From Lentisphaera sp. (GTDB lineage Bacteria; Verrucomicrobiota; Lentisphaeria; Victivallales; GWF2-50-93), in the NCBI GenBank assembly GCA_020721745.1, contig DYMC01000051.1:1-13648 (forward strand): DNA of 13,648 nucleotides. The letters run 5' to 3'. This document shows positions 6,107 to 13,598 of the stretch, piece after piece (position 1 is the stretch's first letter; the number at the start of each line of letters is the position of its first letter). A program made the position numbers and the translations under genes. The notes under the pieces are model-generated. The model was not told the DNA's origin. It made no database searches and saw nothing but the letters and a program-made list of their open reading frames with translations.

Positions 6107-6436
6107 ATGAAAGTAGTAATCCTCTTGCTATTGTCGAACATATTCATGACGTTCGCCTGGTATGGGCATCTCAGGCACAAGAGCTCCCCGCTCTGGATAG
6201 CGATATTCGCAAGCTGGGGCATAGCTTTCGTGGAATACTGCTTCCAGGTCCCCGCGAACAGGATGGGGCACGGGCAGTTCACCGCGGCACAGCTCAAGAC
6301 AATACAGGAAGTCATCACGCTCGTGGTCTTCTCGGTCTTCTCCGTCCTATACCTCAAGGAGGAGTTGAAATGGAACTATCTTGCCGGATTCGCATGCATA
6401 CTGCTCGCCGTGTTCTTCGTCTTCAAAAAATGGTAG
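6107..6436 (+). CDS. DUF486 small membrane protein (DMT superfamily-like)
   Basis: The 109-residue protein has four hydrophobic segments, at about residues 2-18, 29-46, 66-82 and 90-106, and is an inner-membrane protein. It carries the strong DUF486 signatures SNIFMTFAWYGHL (10-22), SPLW.AI..SWGIAF.EY (27-44) and QVPANR.G (47-54). DUF486 is related to drug/metabolite transporters, but no substrate is known. Starting at 6107 gives the family's normal length of about 110 residues. An ATG at 6068 would add 13 residues but overlaps the likely -10 box. No strong ribosome binding site is visible for either start. The gene is divergent from uvrD and is followed by a family 2 repeat, so it is probably a single-gene transcript. 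Confidence 0.85.
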   Translation: MKVVILLLLSNIFMTFAWYGHLRHKSSPLWIAIFASWGIAFVEYCFQVPANRMGHGQFTAAQLKTIQEVITLVVFSVFSVLYLKEELKWNYLAGFACILLAVFFVFKKW

Positions 6437-6489
6437 CAGAAAAGCTCTGCAGGGCTTGAAAAATCCCATTCACGAGCTTATATTGAGGT

Positions 6490-6627
6490 AATTGCAAAAC
6501 TTTTTTTTCGCGGGCATGGCAACACGTGATTTCATACGTGTCAAGAGCATGCCCCTCCACGCCGATTTTTGCGAAAAATCGGCGTAAAAATGGAGGAACG
6601 CGCTTGCGCGTCCGGAGTTTTGCAATT
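6490..6627 (+). repeat. Family 2 element with 12-bp perfect terminal inverted repeats
   Basis: AATTGCAAAACT (6490-6501) and its exact complement (6616-6627) bound a 138-bp non-coding unit. The inside consists of two hairpins. One is 6512-6554 (GGGCATG/CATGCCC enclosing ACACGT/ACGTGT). The other is 6554-6596 (CCTCCA/TGGAGG enclosing GCCGATTTTT/AAAAATCGGC). A small GCGC palindrome follows. The right 32 bp (6603-6634) recur inverted at 1768-1799. The architecture is that of a MITE-like element. It occupies most of the gap between the DUF486 and alcohol dehydrogenase genes. Confidence 0.65.
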
Positions 6628-6663
6628 GGCTCATATTAATAAAAAACGCAAGGCTTTCCCAAT

Positions 6664-7947
6664 ATGAGCGAAGATATATTGCAGTCGGCACGTTCAATAG
6701 TGTCAGAATACACAGGCGGATCCTATGTCTTCGACGAATCCTGCACCGACCAGATAGGCAATATGCTCTCTGGTTTCGGCGAGGGCCGCAAGATAAGCTT
6801 CGTAATGGGCGGAGAAGAGCAACCCTGGGCGAATAAGCTGCACGACAAGATAAAACTCTCAGTCGTAACCAACGGCCTTGCCATGCACGGCGGCGTGATC
6901 CGCGGAGCCGGACCGAACGCCCCCGTCGAGGATGTCTTGAGAATCGTCGCCATGCTCGAGGAATGGGAGCCGGACGTGGTAGTCGCCGTCGGTGGCGGCA
7001 GCGCGATTGACGCGGCGAAGACCGCCGCCCTATACTGGAAGCTCAAGGCGAAGTTTCCCAAGATCGAAACATACGAGGCGCCGGGCGCCATATCCGAGAT
7101 GTTCGCGAAGGCCGGCAAGACCATTCCCCCTGTCGTCGCATTCATGACCTCCATAGCAAGCTCCCACATAAACTGCTTCGCAAACATATTCTTCACGCCG
7201 GAAAAGCGCATGCTGAATCTGAACGATCCCGCGCTGAGGCCGGCAAAGGCCCTCTTCGACCCCCGCTGGACCATGAGCCTGCCATCCGAACGCGTGAAGG
7301 AGGCGGCCATCGAGGCATTCTCGCACTGCATGGAAACATACCTGACCTACTCCGGCGAATACGGCGAATACATCGAGTATGTATGCCTCGTCGCCATGGA
7401 GCTCGTCATGCAATTTGCGGAAGCCTCCCTGGACGAGAACGATGTGAAGGCGAGAGGAGCCGTCGCAATGGCATCAGACATCGGCGGCATCGCCCTCATG
7501 ACGGCCAGGCCCAACTGCGGTCACCTGAACGCGAACCTCTGCTCGATATCCGGCCATTCTACGCTCTGCGCCGTCCTCAATCCATACTACGCCGTCCTAT
7601 ATTCGAGCACGACCGGGGACAAGCTTGCGAAAATCGCAGCAGTCCTTTCGCGCTGCGGATACGATGCGCCCGGGAGCGTGGACGACCCGAGGGCTCTCTC
7701 GGAGTCCGTCGCGGAGGCGCTGATGCAGTTCTACAGGAAGCTGAATATCCCGACCAGGCTCTCGGAAATCCCCGGATTCGACGAGTCGAAGCTCGCCGAA
7801 CTCATCGAGAGCGCCACCAGGGAGCTGGCCAGATCCGGATTCAGGCAGCTGCCAGTCGAGCTCAACCTCATCAACGCGGCCAAGTATCTGCGGCTTCTCT
7901 ACCAGTCCGCGTTCACCGGAGACTACAGCCTCATAATGAATCCTTGA
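6664..7947 (+). CDS. Iron-containing alcohol dehydrogenase family protein
   Basis: This 427-residue cytosolic oxidoreductase belongs to the group III metal-dependent alcohol dehydrogenases, which interconvert alcohols and aldehydes with NAD(P). The nucleotide-binding loop GGGSAIDAAK is at 110-119. Candidate metal ligands are E217 and H221 (in EAFSHCMETY), H287 (CGHLNAN) and H298 (SGHSTLCAVLNPYY). The first ligand is normally Asp in a D-A-x-x-H motif, so Glu here is a departure. The GHLN...SHG...LNPYY region resembles a subgroup I associate with spirochaetes and other anaerobes. The substrate cannot be read from sequence. The start is the only ATG near the repeat edge, with a weak AAGG about 11 nt upstream. 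The broken hydrolase gene begins 12 bp after its stop, so both may share a transcript. The link to the nearby gcv operon is positional only. Confidence 0.9.
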   Translation: MSEDILQSARSIVSEYTGGSYVFDESCTDQIGNMLSGFGEGRKISFVMGGEEQPWANKLHDKIKLSVVTNGLAMHGGVIRGAGPNAPVEDVLRIVAMLEEWEPDVVVAVGGGSAIDAAKTAALYWKLKAKFPKIETYEAPGAISEMFAKAGKTIPPVVAFMTSIASSHINCFANIFFTPEKRMLNLNDPALRPAKALFDPRWTMSLPSERVKEAAIEAFSHCMETYLTYSGEYGEYIEYVCLVAMELVMQFAEASLDENDVKARGAVAMASDIGGIALMTARPNCGHLNANLCSISGHSTLCAVLNPYYAVLYSSTTGDKLAKIAAVLSRCGYDAPGSVDDPRALSESVAEALMQFYRKLNIPTRLSEIPGFDESKLAELIESATRELARSGFRQLPVELNLINAAKYLRLLYQSAFTGDYSLIMNP

Positions 7948-7959
7948 GAAAATGAATCA

Positions 7960-8691
7960 ATGCACTTCCAGACACATGTGATGTCGGGCTGGTGTGTGGG
8001 GAACATCCCGAGACTATCCCCGAGGGGAGCGGCTCTTCTGCATGGTCGCGGCGGCCGCCCCCGATCTCGACGGCCTGAGCTGGCTCTTCGGGCAGAAGGC
8101 CCACTGGGATTGTCATCACGTGCTATGCCACAACCTGCTTTCGGCCATGCTCGTGTCGCTTGTGCTGGCCATCCTATCCCCCCGCAGATTCAAGGACTTC
8201 TCCATATATTTCCTGCTTTTCCATCTGCATCTTCTGATGGACTTCCTCGGCTCTGGGGGAATGCTGGACCATCCCATACCTCTGGCCTTTTTCGGAGAGG
8301 CTGACATTTGAGTTCCCATACTCATGGCCACTATACTCCTGGCAGAACATCCTTGCGGGAACAATCTTCCTGGCCTGGACCATCGCAATCATCCGCATAA
8401 AAAAAGAGAACCCCGCTCGAAGCCCTGATGCCTTCGCTCGACCGGCAGATCAGCAAACTCGTGGCTCAGCTTGGCCGCGGAAAAAAGCCGCCGGCGAAAA
8501 GCTGCGAAATTCGCGGCGACGAAACAAAAGAGAAAAAATACCAACCCGATCCGTCCTTCGAGGATTTCAACCGTGAAAACCAGTTCAGACTTGACAAGGC
8601 GACCTGTCTTGACTTGATGCGGAAGGATCAAAATGCAGCTCTCCATCTCTATTTGCGTAAGCCGTTGATAATCAACAATGTTGTTTTTTAG
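7960..8691 (+). pseudogene. Frameshifted metal-dependent hydrolase-like membrane protein
   Basis: Three frames must be joined to read one protein of about 240 residues. It begins MHFQTHVMSGWCVGN, continues as RERLFCMVAAAAPDLDG and a WDCHHVLCHN His cluster, then hydrophobic segments with FHLHLLMDF, then FEFPYSWPLYSWQNILAG, and ends TPLEALMPSLDRQISKLV. This order (H near the N-terminus, D.DG, HH...HN, H.H..MD) fits a family of integral-membrane metal-dependent hydrolases I recall from PVC-type bacteria. Each frame change is explained by one extra base: a G in the run near 8013-8017, a G near 8299-8300 and an A in the seven-A run at 8399-8405. The final codons are supplied by the 60-bp repeat at 8651-8710. 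Sequencing error is possible, but the neighbouring genes with similar homopolymers are intact, so a genuine pseudogene is more likely. Confidence 0.65.
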
Positions 8692-8710
8692 GGCGCGAAA
8701 TTTGGGTTAG
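8651..8710 (+). repeat. 60-bp dispersed repeat, copy C
   Basis: This copy matches 299-358 at 53 of 60 positions. It has GTTGATAATCAAC, then CAAC-AAT-GTTG followed by six T residues. Six of the seven differences are transitions. It overlaps the 3' end of the broken hydrolase reading frame, where it may serve as a terminator for the preceding transcript. Confidence 0.65.
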
Positions 8711-8761
8711 GAAGACCGACGCGCCTTTTCCCACAGACAAGCTTACCTTCCTCCTTTCAAT

Positions 8762-8986
8762 CTATTGTATTACAGTTTCGAAAGGGAGGGCTGGTAGTCC
8801 CGAGGCGTCGTAGAGGTTCACCCGGGGATTGTTGGCCCAGGGCGGCTGCGCCGGGATTTCCTCCTTCCACGCGCCACTTTTCCCCGAAACAGTCTCCGCC
8901 ACGGCTCTTCCATCAAGAGAGACCCGCACATTCGCCGAATTGCGGATCCTGCCAGTCAGTGCATGGCAGGGACAGTGCTCCTTCAT
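8762..8986 (-). pseudogene. Remnant resembling the C-terminus of a sialate O-acetylesterase
   Basis: The last 27 or so residues of this 74-codon frame read PPWANNPRVNLYDASGLPAL then PFET. This closely follows the conserved end of sialate O-acetylesterases (W..NP..NLY...GLPA.PF). Those enzymes, usually about 500-650 residues and secreted, remove O-acetyl groups from sialic acids or other glycans. The preceding residues (VRVSLDGRAVAETV) read as coding-like, but upstream stops are met at once, so the catalytic SGNH part is gone. It is on the opposite strand to its neighbours and has no ribosome binding site. I call it a decayed gene end. The match is from recall of the family motif. Confidence 0.5.
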
Positions 8987-9149
8987 CCTTTATCTTCATG
9001 TTCCATCCGTTTTGGAAAAGCAAAAGCAATACATCACGCCGTGGACTTAGCAAGGAATTTTCGCGATGCCGAAGTATCTGGCCTTGAAATATTCCATCCG
9101 CAATATTTATTTCGAGCTTTGATAAAAAGCGAAAGCGGGGAGAGACGGG

Positions 9150-10256
9150 ATGAGCGAAACGACTTCAGGTTCGGCAAGGCGAACGGTTCTATACGACAAG
9201 CATCTCGCGCTGGGGGCCAGATTTGTGCCCTTCTCCGGATGGGAGATGCCAGTCAACTATTCCGACGGGATCATAGCCGAGCATATGCAAACCCGAAAAA
9301 ACGCCGCGCTCTTCGACATCTGCCACATGGGCGAGTTCAGGGTCTCGGGCCCCCGGGCGGAGAACGCGCTCGACCGCATCGTCGCAAGGACGGTGAGGAC
9401 GCAGCAGCCGGGCACCTGCAGATACAATTTCCTCCTGAATGAAAACGGGGGCGTGATAGACGACATAATCGTATATCGGATCGGCGCCGAGGAGTTCTTC
9501 ATTGTCGTCAATGCGGGGACGAAGGATGGCGATGCGGATTGGATCAGGGGCAAGCTCGACGGTGCCGCGGAATTCGCGGACGAGTCGGACTTCACCGCGA
9601 AGCTCGACCTCCAGGGGCCGGAGTCTGGAGCGGTGCTTGAGTCCCTTGGCTTTAAGTCCTCCGCTCTTCCGGGATACTACAAGTTCATGTCTGCGAAAAT
9701 CGCAGGGGTCAAATGCCTGCTCAGCCGTACCGGATACACCGGAGAGCTTGGATACGAGATATACATCCACGCGGACCACGCGGGAAAGGTCTGGGACGCG
9801 CTTCTCGCCGACGGACGCGTCAAGCCGGCTGGCCTTGGTGCCCGCGACACTTTGCGTCTCGAGATGGCGTATCCGCTCTACGGACACGAGCTGGACACGG
9901 CGACCACTCCGGTCGAGGCTGGATTCGGGAGAATGCTGGATCTGTCCGGCGACCGCGTCTTCATCGGTGGAGAGGCCCTGCGAAATTCGCGGCCGCGCAA
10001 AAAGCTCGTAGGCATCGAACTCGATGGCAAGAGGGCTGCACGCGGGGGCTCGGAGATAATGTCGGAGGGGGCGAAGATTGGAGAAATCAGCTCCGGCTCA
10101 TATGCTCCATCGCTCGGCAGGGCGGTCGCCCTTGGCTACGTGCCGGCAGATTTCCCGAGCGGGAAAGACCCGGTTGAGGTTTTTTTCAAAAAAATTGCTT
10201 TCAAGGGTTGCTTTTCGGAATTGCCGTTTTATAAGAATGGAACCGCAAGAAAATAA
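9150..10256 (+). CDS. gcvT: Glycine cleavage T-protein (aminomethyltransferase)
   Basis: GcvT takes the aminomethyl group from lipoyl-GcvH, releases ammonia and makes 5,10-methylene-tetrahydrofolate. The 368-residue length is normal. Visible signatures are FSGWEMPVNY (28-37), DICHMGEF (56-63), the GGVIDDIIVY stretch with the conserved catalytic-region Asp pair (D104, D105), SRTGYTGELGYEIY (192-205) and GLGARDTLRLE (228-238), the last two contributing to folate binding. The start is supported by GGGGAGAG about 5 nt upstream of ATG. It opens a four-gene operon, with gcvH 32 bp downstream. A TTGAAA box lies at 9084-9089, but its spacing to a TATTTA is only 14 bp, so no promoter is claimed. No glycine riboswitch is seen in the 150 bp upstream. 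Confidence 0.95.
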   Translation: MSETTSGSARRTVLYDKHLALGARFVPFSGWEMPVNYSDGIIAEHMQTRKNAALFDICHMGEFRVSGPRAENALDRIVARTVRTQQPGTCRYNFLLNENGGVIDDIIVYRIGAEEFFIVVNAGTKDGDADWIRGKLDGAAEFADESDFTAKLDLQGPESGAVLESLGFKSSALPGYYKFMSAKIAGVKCLLSRTGYTGELGYEIYIHADHAGKVWDALLADGRVKPAGLGARDTLRLEMAYPLYGHELDTATTPVEAGFGRMLDLSGDRVFIGGEALRNSRPRKKLVGIELDGKRAARGGSEIMSEGAKIGEISSGSYAPSLGRAVALGYVPADFPSGKDPVEVFFKKIAFKGCFSELPFYKNGTARK

Positions 10257-10288
10257 AAAACGGATTTAAAGAAAAAACGAGGACCGAT

Positions 10289-10666
10289 ATGAAAAAATAC
10301 ACGAAGACCCATGAGTGGATCGAGGTGAACGGAGACGAGGCGACGGTGGGGATAACGGAGCATGCCGCCGCCGAACTCGGTGACATAACTTTCGTGGAAG
10401 CTCCCCCGAAAAGCACCGACATGATAATGGGGGACAAGGCCGGAATGATCGAGTCGGTCAAGGCGGCATCCGACATATACGCGCCGACAAGCGGAACGGT
10501 CTCGGCCACCAACAAGAGGCTCGAGGACGACCCCGGCCTTGTAAACCGCTCGCCGGAGGACGAAGGCTGGATATTCAAGATGACCAACATGGATTTCGAG
10601 GAGTACGAGAAGCTCATGACGAAGGAGGATTACGACAAAATGCTCAAATCGAAGGAGGCGAAGTAG
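10289..10666 (+). CDS. gcvH: Glycine cleavage H-protein (lipoyl carrier)
   Basis: GcvH is the lipoylated shuttle of the glycine cleavage complex, carrying the aminomethyl group from P-protein to T-protein and then being re-oxidised by L-protein. The 125-residue product has the full family pattern: YTKTHEWI at the start, GIT..A...LGDI.FVE..P, and the lipoyl site ESVKAASDIYAP with the modified lysine at K58. It continues with SGTV...N and GWIFK. Lipoate must be attached by LipA/LipB or LplA enzymes encoded elsewhere. A GAGGA ribosome binding site lies about 6 nt before the ATG. The gene is 32 bp after gcvT and 7 bp before gcvPA. Confidence 0.95.
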   Translation: MKKYTKTHEWIEVNGDEATVGITEHAAAELGDITFVEAPPKSTDMIMGDKAGMIESVKAASDIYAPTSGTVSATNKRLEDDPGLVNRSPEDEGWIFKMTNMDFEEYEKLMTKEDYDKMLKSKEAK

Positions 10667-10673
10667 AGCCTCG

Positions 10674-12014
10674 ATGCCTTACATACCACATACCGCTGAA
10701 GACCTGAGGACCATGCTGGATGTCTGCGGGGCGAAGACTCTCGAGGATCTCCGCGAGCAGACGCTGGTCCCCAGATCCGGGACGAAATTCAATATCCCTT
10801 CCGGGAAGTCCGAATTCGAGGTCGTCGAGCACATGCGCCGCCTCGGGAGGCTCAATTCGACGAAGCTTGTGAGCTTCCTCGGGGGCGGATACTACGACCA
10901 CATAATCCCGGCCGCCGTCTCCGCCATCACCTCGCGCTCCGAGTTCTACACATCCTACACGCCTTATCAGCCGGAGGCGGCACAAGGCACGCTGCAGGCG
11001 ATTTTCGAATACCAGTCCGCAATATGCAGGCTCACCGGAATGGATGTGTCCAACGCCTCGGTATACGACGGGGGCACCGCGCTGTTCGAGGCGATGACGA
11101 TGGCAGTGAGGGTCAGTTCCCGCCGCGAAGTGGTGATATCCCGGGCCGTCTCCCCTATATTCCGCAAGATGATCCAATGCTACAGCGCGAATCTCGAATT
11201 GTCTCTCGTCGAAGTTGAAGAGGGCGCCGGTCTCTCCTCCAATGCCGCGGGTCTTGCGGAAAGGATTTCCGACAGGACGGCATGCGTTATAGTCCAGAAT
11301 CCGAACTTCTTCGGGACAGTCGAGGATTTCTCCTCCCTCGCCGAGGCCGCCCGCGCGAAGGGGGCCGTGTCCATCTGCTCCACGTATCCGATTGCGCTGG
11401 GCATGATCAGAACTCCCGGAGAAATGGGTTTCGACATAGCCACTGGCGAGGGGCAGAGCCTGGGGATACCGCTAAGCTTCGGCGGGCCGTATCTCGGATT
11501 CATGGCGGTCCGCGAAAAATACATGAGGAAAATGCCGGGCAGAATAGTCGGAATGGCGAAGGATTCGCAGGGGCGCGAATGTTTCACGCTTACGCTCCAG
11601 GCGAGGGAACAGCACATCCGCAGGGAGAACGCGATGTCCAACATCTGCTCCAACGAGACCCTCTGCGCCATAGCGGCTATAGCCTACATGAGCGCCGTCG
11701 GCAAGGATGGCTTCGCCAAGATCGCAGGCCTCTGCCACTCGAAGGCGAACTTCCTCGCCGAGGAGCTCTCCAGGATAGAAGGCGTCTCCGTCGAGAACAA
11801 TGGTGCGTTCTTCAACGAGTTCACGGTGAACCTGCCGTGCGACGCGGCGGAAACTGTTTCGCGTCTGATAGAAAAGGGCTATGCCGCCGGATTCCCCCTC
11901 GGCAGATACTACCCCGAAAGAAAGCGGCAGCTCCTCGTCGCGGTGACTGAAAAGCGAAGGAAGGAGGAGCTCAAGGCCTTCGCGACATCTCTGGAGGCTG
12001 CAATATGGACTTGA
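10674..12014 (+). CDS. gcvPA: Glycine dehydrogenase (decarboxylating) subunit 1, P-protein alpha half
   Basis: This is the N-terminal-half subunit of the split P-protein, which decarboxylates glycine and loads the aminomethyl group onto GcvH. The 446-residue length is typical for GcvPA. Diagnostic stretches are FLGGGYYDHIIP (68-79), YTSYTPYQPE (92-101), SNASVYDGGTA (126-136), GEGQSLGIP then SFGGPYLGF (258-276) and REQHIRRENAMSNICSNE (311-328). This half holds no PLP lysine and works only as a heterotetramer with GcvPB. The start ATG at 10674 is 7 bp after the gcvH stop. The nearest strong GGAGG lies about 17 nt upstream inside the gcvH end, so coupled translation is likely. Its 3' end overlaps gcvPB by 10 bp. 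Confidence 0.95.
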   Translation: MPYIPHTAEDLRTMLDVCGAKTLEDLREQTLVPRSGTKFNIPSGKSEFEVVEHMRRLGRLNSTKLVSFLGGGYYDHIIPAAVSAITSRSEFYTSYTPYQPEAAQGTLQAIFEYQSAICRLTGMDVSNASVYDGGTALFEAMTMAVRVSSRREVVISRAVSPIFRKMIQCYSANLELSLVEVEEGAGLSSNAAGLAERISDRTACVIVQNPNFFGTVEDFSSLAEAARAKGAVSICSTYPIALGMIRTPGEMGFDIATGEGQSLGIPLSFGGPYLGFMAVREKYMRKMPGRIVGMAKDSQGRECFTLTLQAREQHIRRENAMSNICSNETLCAIAAIAYMSAVGKDGFAKIAGLCHSKANFLAEELSRIEGVSVENNGAFFNEFTVNLPCDAAETVSRLIEKGYAAGFPLGRYYPERKRQLLVAVTEKRRKEELKAFATSLEAAIWT

Positions 12015-13456
12015 TATTCAAGATTGGAAGCCCCGGAAGAAGGGGATCCACCGTTCCCGCCGCCGACGTGCCTGAGAAGGTCTCGCTTCCGGGCGGGCTT
12101 CTGAGGGGGCGGAAGGCGGAACTCCCCGAGACTTCCGAGCTTCAGACTATCCGCCATTTCACTCTCCTGAGCAGGAAGAACATCGGACTGGACAGCACGT
12201 TCTACCCGCTCGGATCATGCACGATGAAATACAATCCTAAATTCCACGAGACCGTCTGCGCCATGCCTGAATTCTCGGAACTTCATCCGCTTCTCCCCCA
12301 GCTCAGGCACGGCGGCGCCCTCACACAGGGCGCGCTCGCGGTAATTTACGAGACTGAACGGATGCTCAGTGAAATACTCGGATTCTCGCAGTGCACAATG
12401 CAGCCTCTCGCGGGCGCCCACGGGGAACTCACCGGAGCCATGATGATCGCAGCATACCACGCGGACCGTGGCGACAGGGGCAGAAAGATAATGCTGATAC
12501 CGGATTCCGCGCACGGCACCAACCCGGCCAGCGCAACCATGGCGGGGTTCACGGCAAAGACCATAAGAAGCGCGGCGGACGGCGGCGTGGATCTCGCCGA
12601 ACTCAAAAATTCACTGAATGAAAAGGTCGCCGGGCTTATGATAACATGCCCCAACACGCTCGGCCTCTTCGATCCGGGGATAGGCGAGGCATGCAGGCTG
12701 GTCCACGAGGCTGGCGGCCTCGTTTACTGCGACGGCGCGAACCTCAACGCGCTCATCGGAATCATCCGCCCGGGAGAACTCGGCGTGGACGTGATGCATG
12801 TGAATCTCCACAAGACCTTCGCATCGCCCCATGGCGCAGGCGGACCAGGCTCCGGACCTGTCGGAGTGGCCGAAAAACTCGTCCCCTATCTTCCGATATC
12901 GAGAGTTGACAAGAGGGACGACGGCACATACGCCCTTAAATACGACTTCCCGAAGAGCATCGGATACATCGCTCCCTTCTACGGAAACTTCGGGGTCATA
13001 CTCCGTGCATACGCCTACCTCCTCACCGTCGGCTCCGAAGGGCTCGAAAAGATTGCCCTGTATTCAATCCTCAACGCGAACTATGTGAGACAGAAGCTGA
13101 AGGGTTCCTTCGATCTGCCATACGACAGGACATGCATGCATGAATGCGTATTCTCCGCGGAGAAAGCCCTGCAGAAAGGGATTCATGCCGCGGATATCGC
13201 CAAGGCGCTGATAGACAAGGGATATCATCCGCCCACGATATGCTTCCCGCTCATAGTCAAGGAGGCGCTCATGATCGAGCCCACCGAGACGGAGGACAAG
13301 GATACGCTCGACAGATTCATCGGGGCGATGATCGAGATAGCCGAGACAATCCAGTCCGATCCGGCGAAGATAAAGGCGTGCCCGGCCAGCACCCCGGTCT
13401 CCAGAATAGATGAAACCGCCGCCGCAAGAAAACCCATCACAGCCTGCATCGGCTGA
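12005..13456 (+). CDS. gcvPB: Glycine dehydrogenase (decarboxylating) subunit 2, P-protein beta half
   Basis: This is the catalytic PLP-binding half of the split P-protein, 483 residues, normal length for GcvPB. Key stretches are STFYPLGSCTMKYNPK (64-79), PLAGAHGEL (134-142), DSAHGTNPASA (167-177), YCDGANLNAL (241-250) and HVNLHKTFASPHGAGGPGSG (265-284), where K270 is the PLP Schiff-base lysine. The ATG at 12005 lies inside the end of gcvPA, a 10-bp overlap consistent with tight translational coupling and equal subunit dose. It closes the operon; no gcvL (lipoamide dehydrogenase) follows. The 140 bp after the stop show no clear terminator hairpin. Confidence 0.95.
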   Translation: MDLIFKIGSPGRRGSTVPAADVPEKVSLPGGLLRGRKAELPETSELQTIRHFTLLSRKNIGLDSTFYPLGSCTMKYNPKFHETVCAMPEFSELHPLLPQLRHGGALTQGALAVIYETERMLSEILGFSQCTMQPLAGAHGELTGAMMIAAYHADRGDRGRKIMLIPDSAHGTNPASATMAGFTAKTIRSAADGGVDLAELKNSLNEKVAGLMITCPNTLGLFDPGIGEACRLVHEAGGLVYCDGANLNALIGIIRPGELGVDVMHVNLHKTFASPHGAGGPGSGPVGVAEKLVPYLPISRVDKRDDGTYALKYDFPKSIGYIAPFYGNFGVILRAYAYLLTVGSEGLEKIALYSILNANYVRQKLKGSFDLPYDRTCMHECVFSAEKALQKGIHAADIAKALIDKGYHPPTICFPLIVKEALMIEPTETEDKDTLDRFIGAMIEIAETIQSDPAKIKACPASTPVSRIDETAAARKPITACIG

Positions 13457-13535
13457 AAAATCATGGAAGTGTTGATAGTAAGAGCCGAATTCAAATTCTA
13501 GACACCCCTTTTTCCCAGATTTTTTGCTCCATGCC

Positions 13536-13563
13536 TTGACTTTTCACCTTTCCGGTGTAGCTT
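13536..13563 (+). promoter_or_regulatory. Candidate promoter of the right-edge gene
   Basis: TTGACT (13536-13541) and TAGCTT (13558-13563) are spaced by 16 bp, matching the TTGACT-16-TATTTT arrangement at 6049. The -35 box is near consensus and the -10 is weak. It lies about 35 bp upstream of the ATG at 13599. Confidence 0.35.
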
Positions 13564-13598
13564 CGTTTCGTAACTTTGAAACTGGTTCCAAGGAAATA

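Noticed and set aside
8829..9050. Plus-strand 73-codon frame before gcvT
   Set aside because: It lies antisense to the better-supported esterase remnant, lacks a ribosome binding site and has no recognisable motif.
9000..9149. Glycine riboswitch upstream of gcvT
   Set aside because: Glycine cleavage operons are often under this riboswitch, but the tandem aptamer core motifs and the long paired leader are not visible in this stretch.
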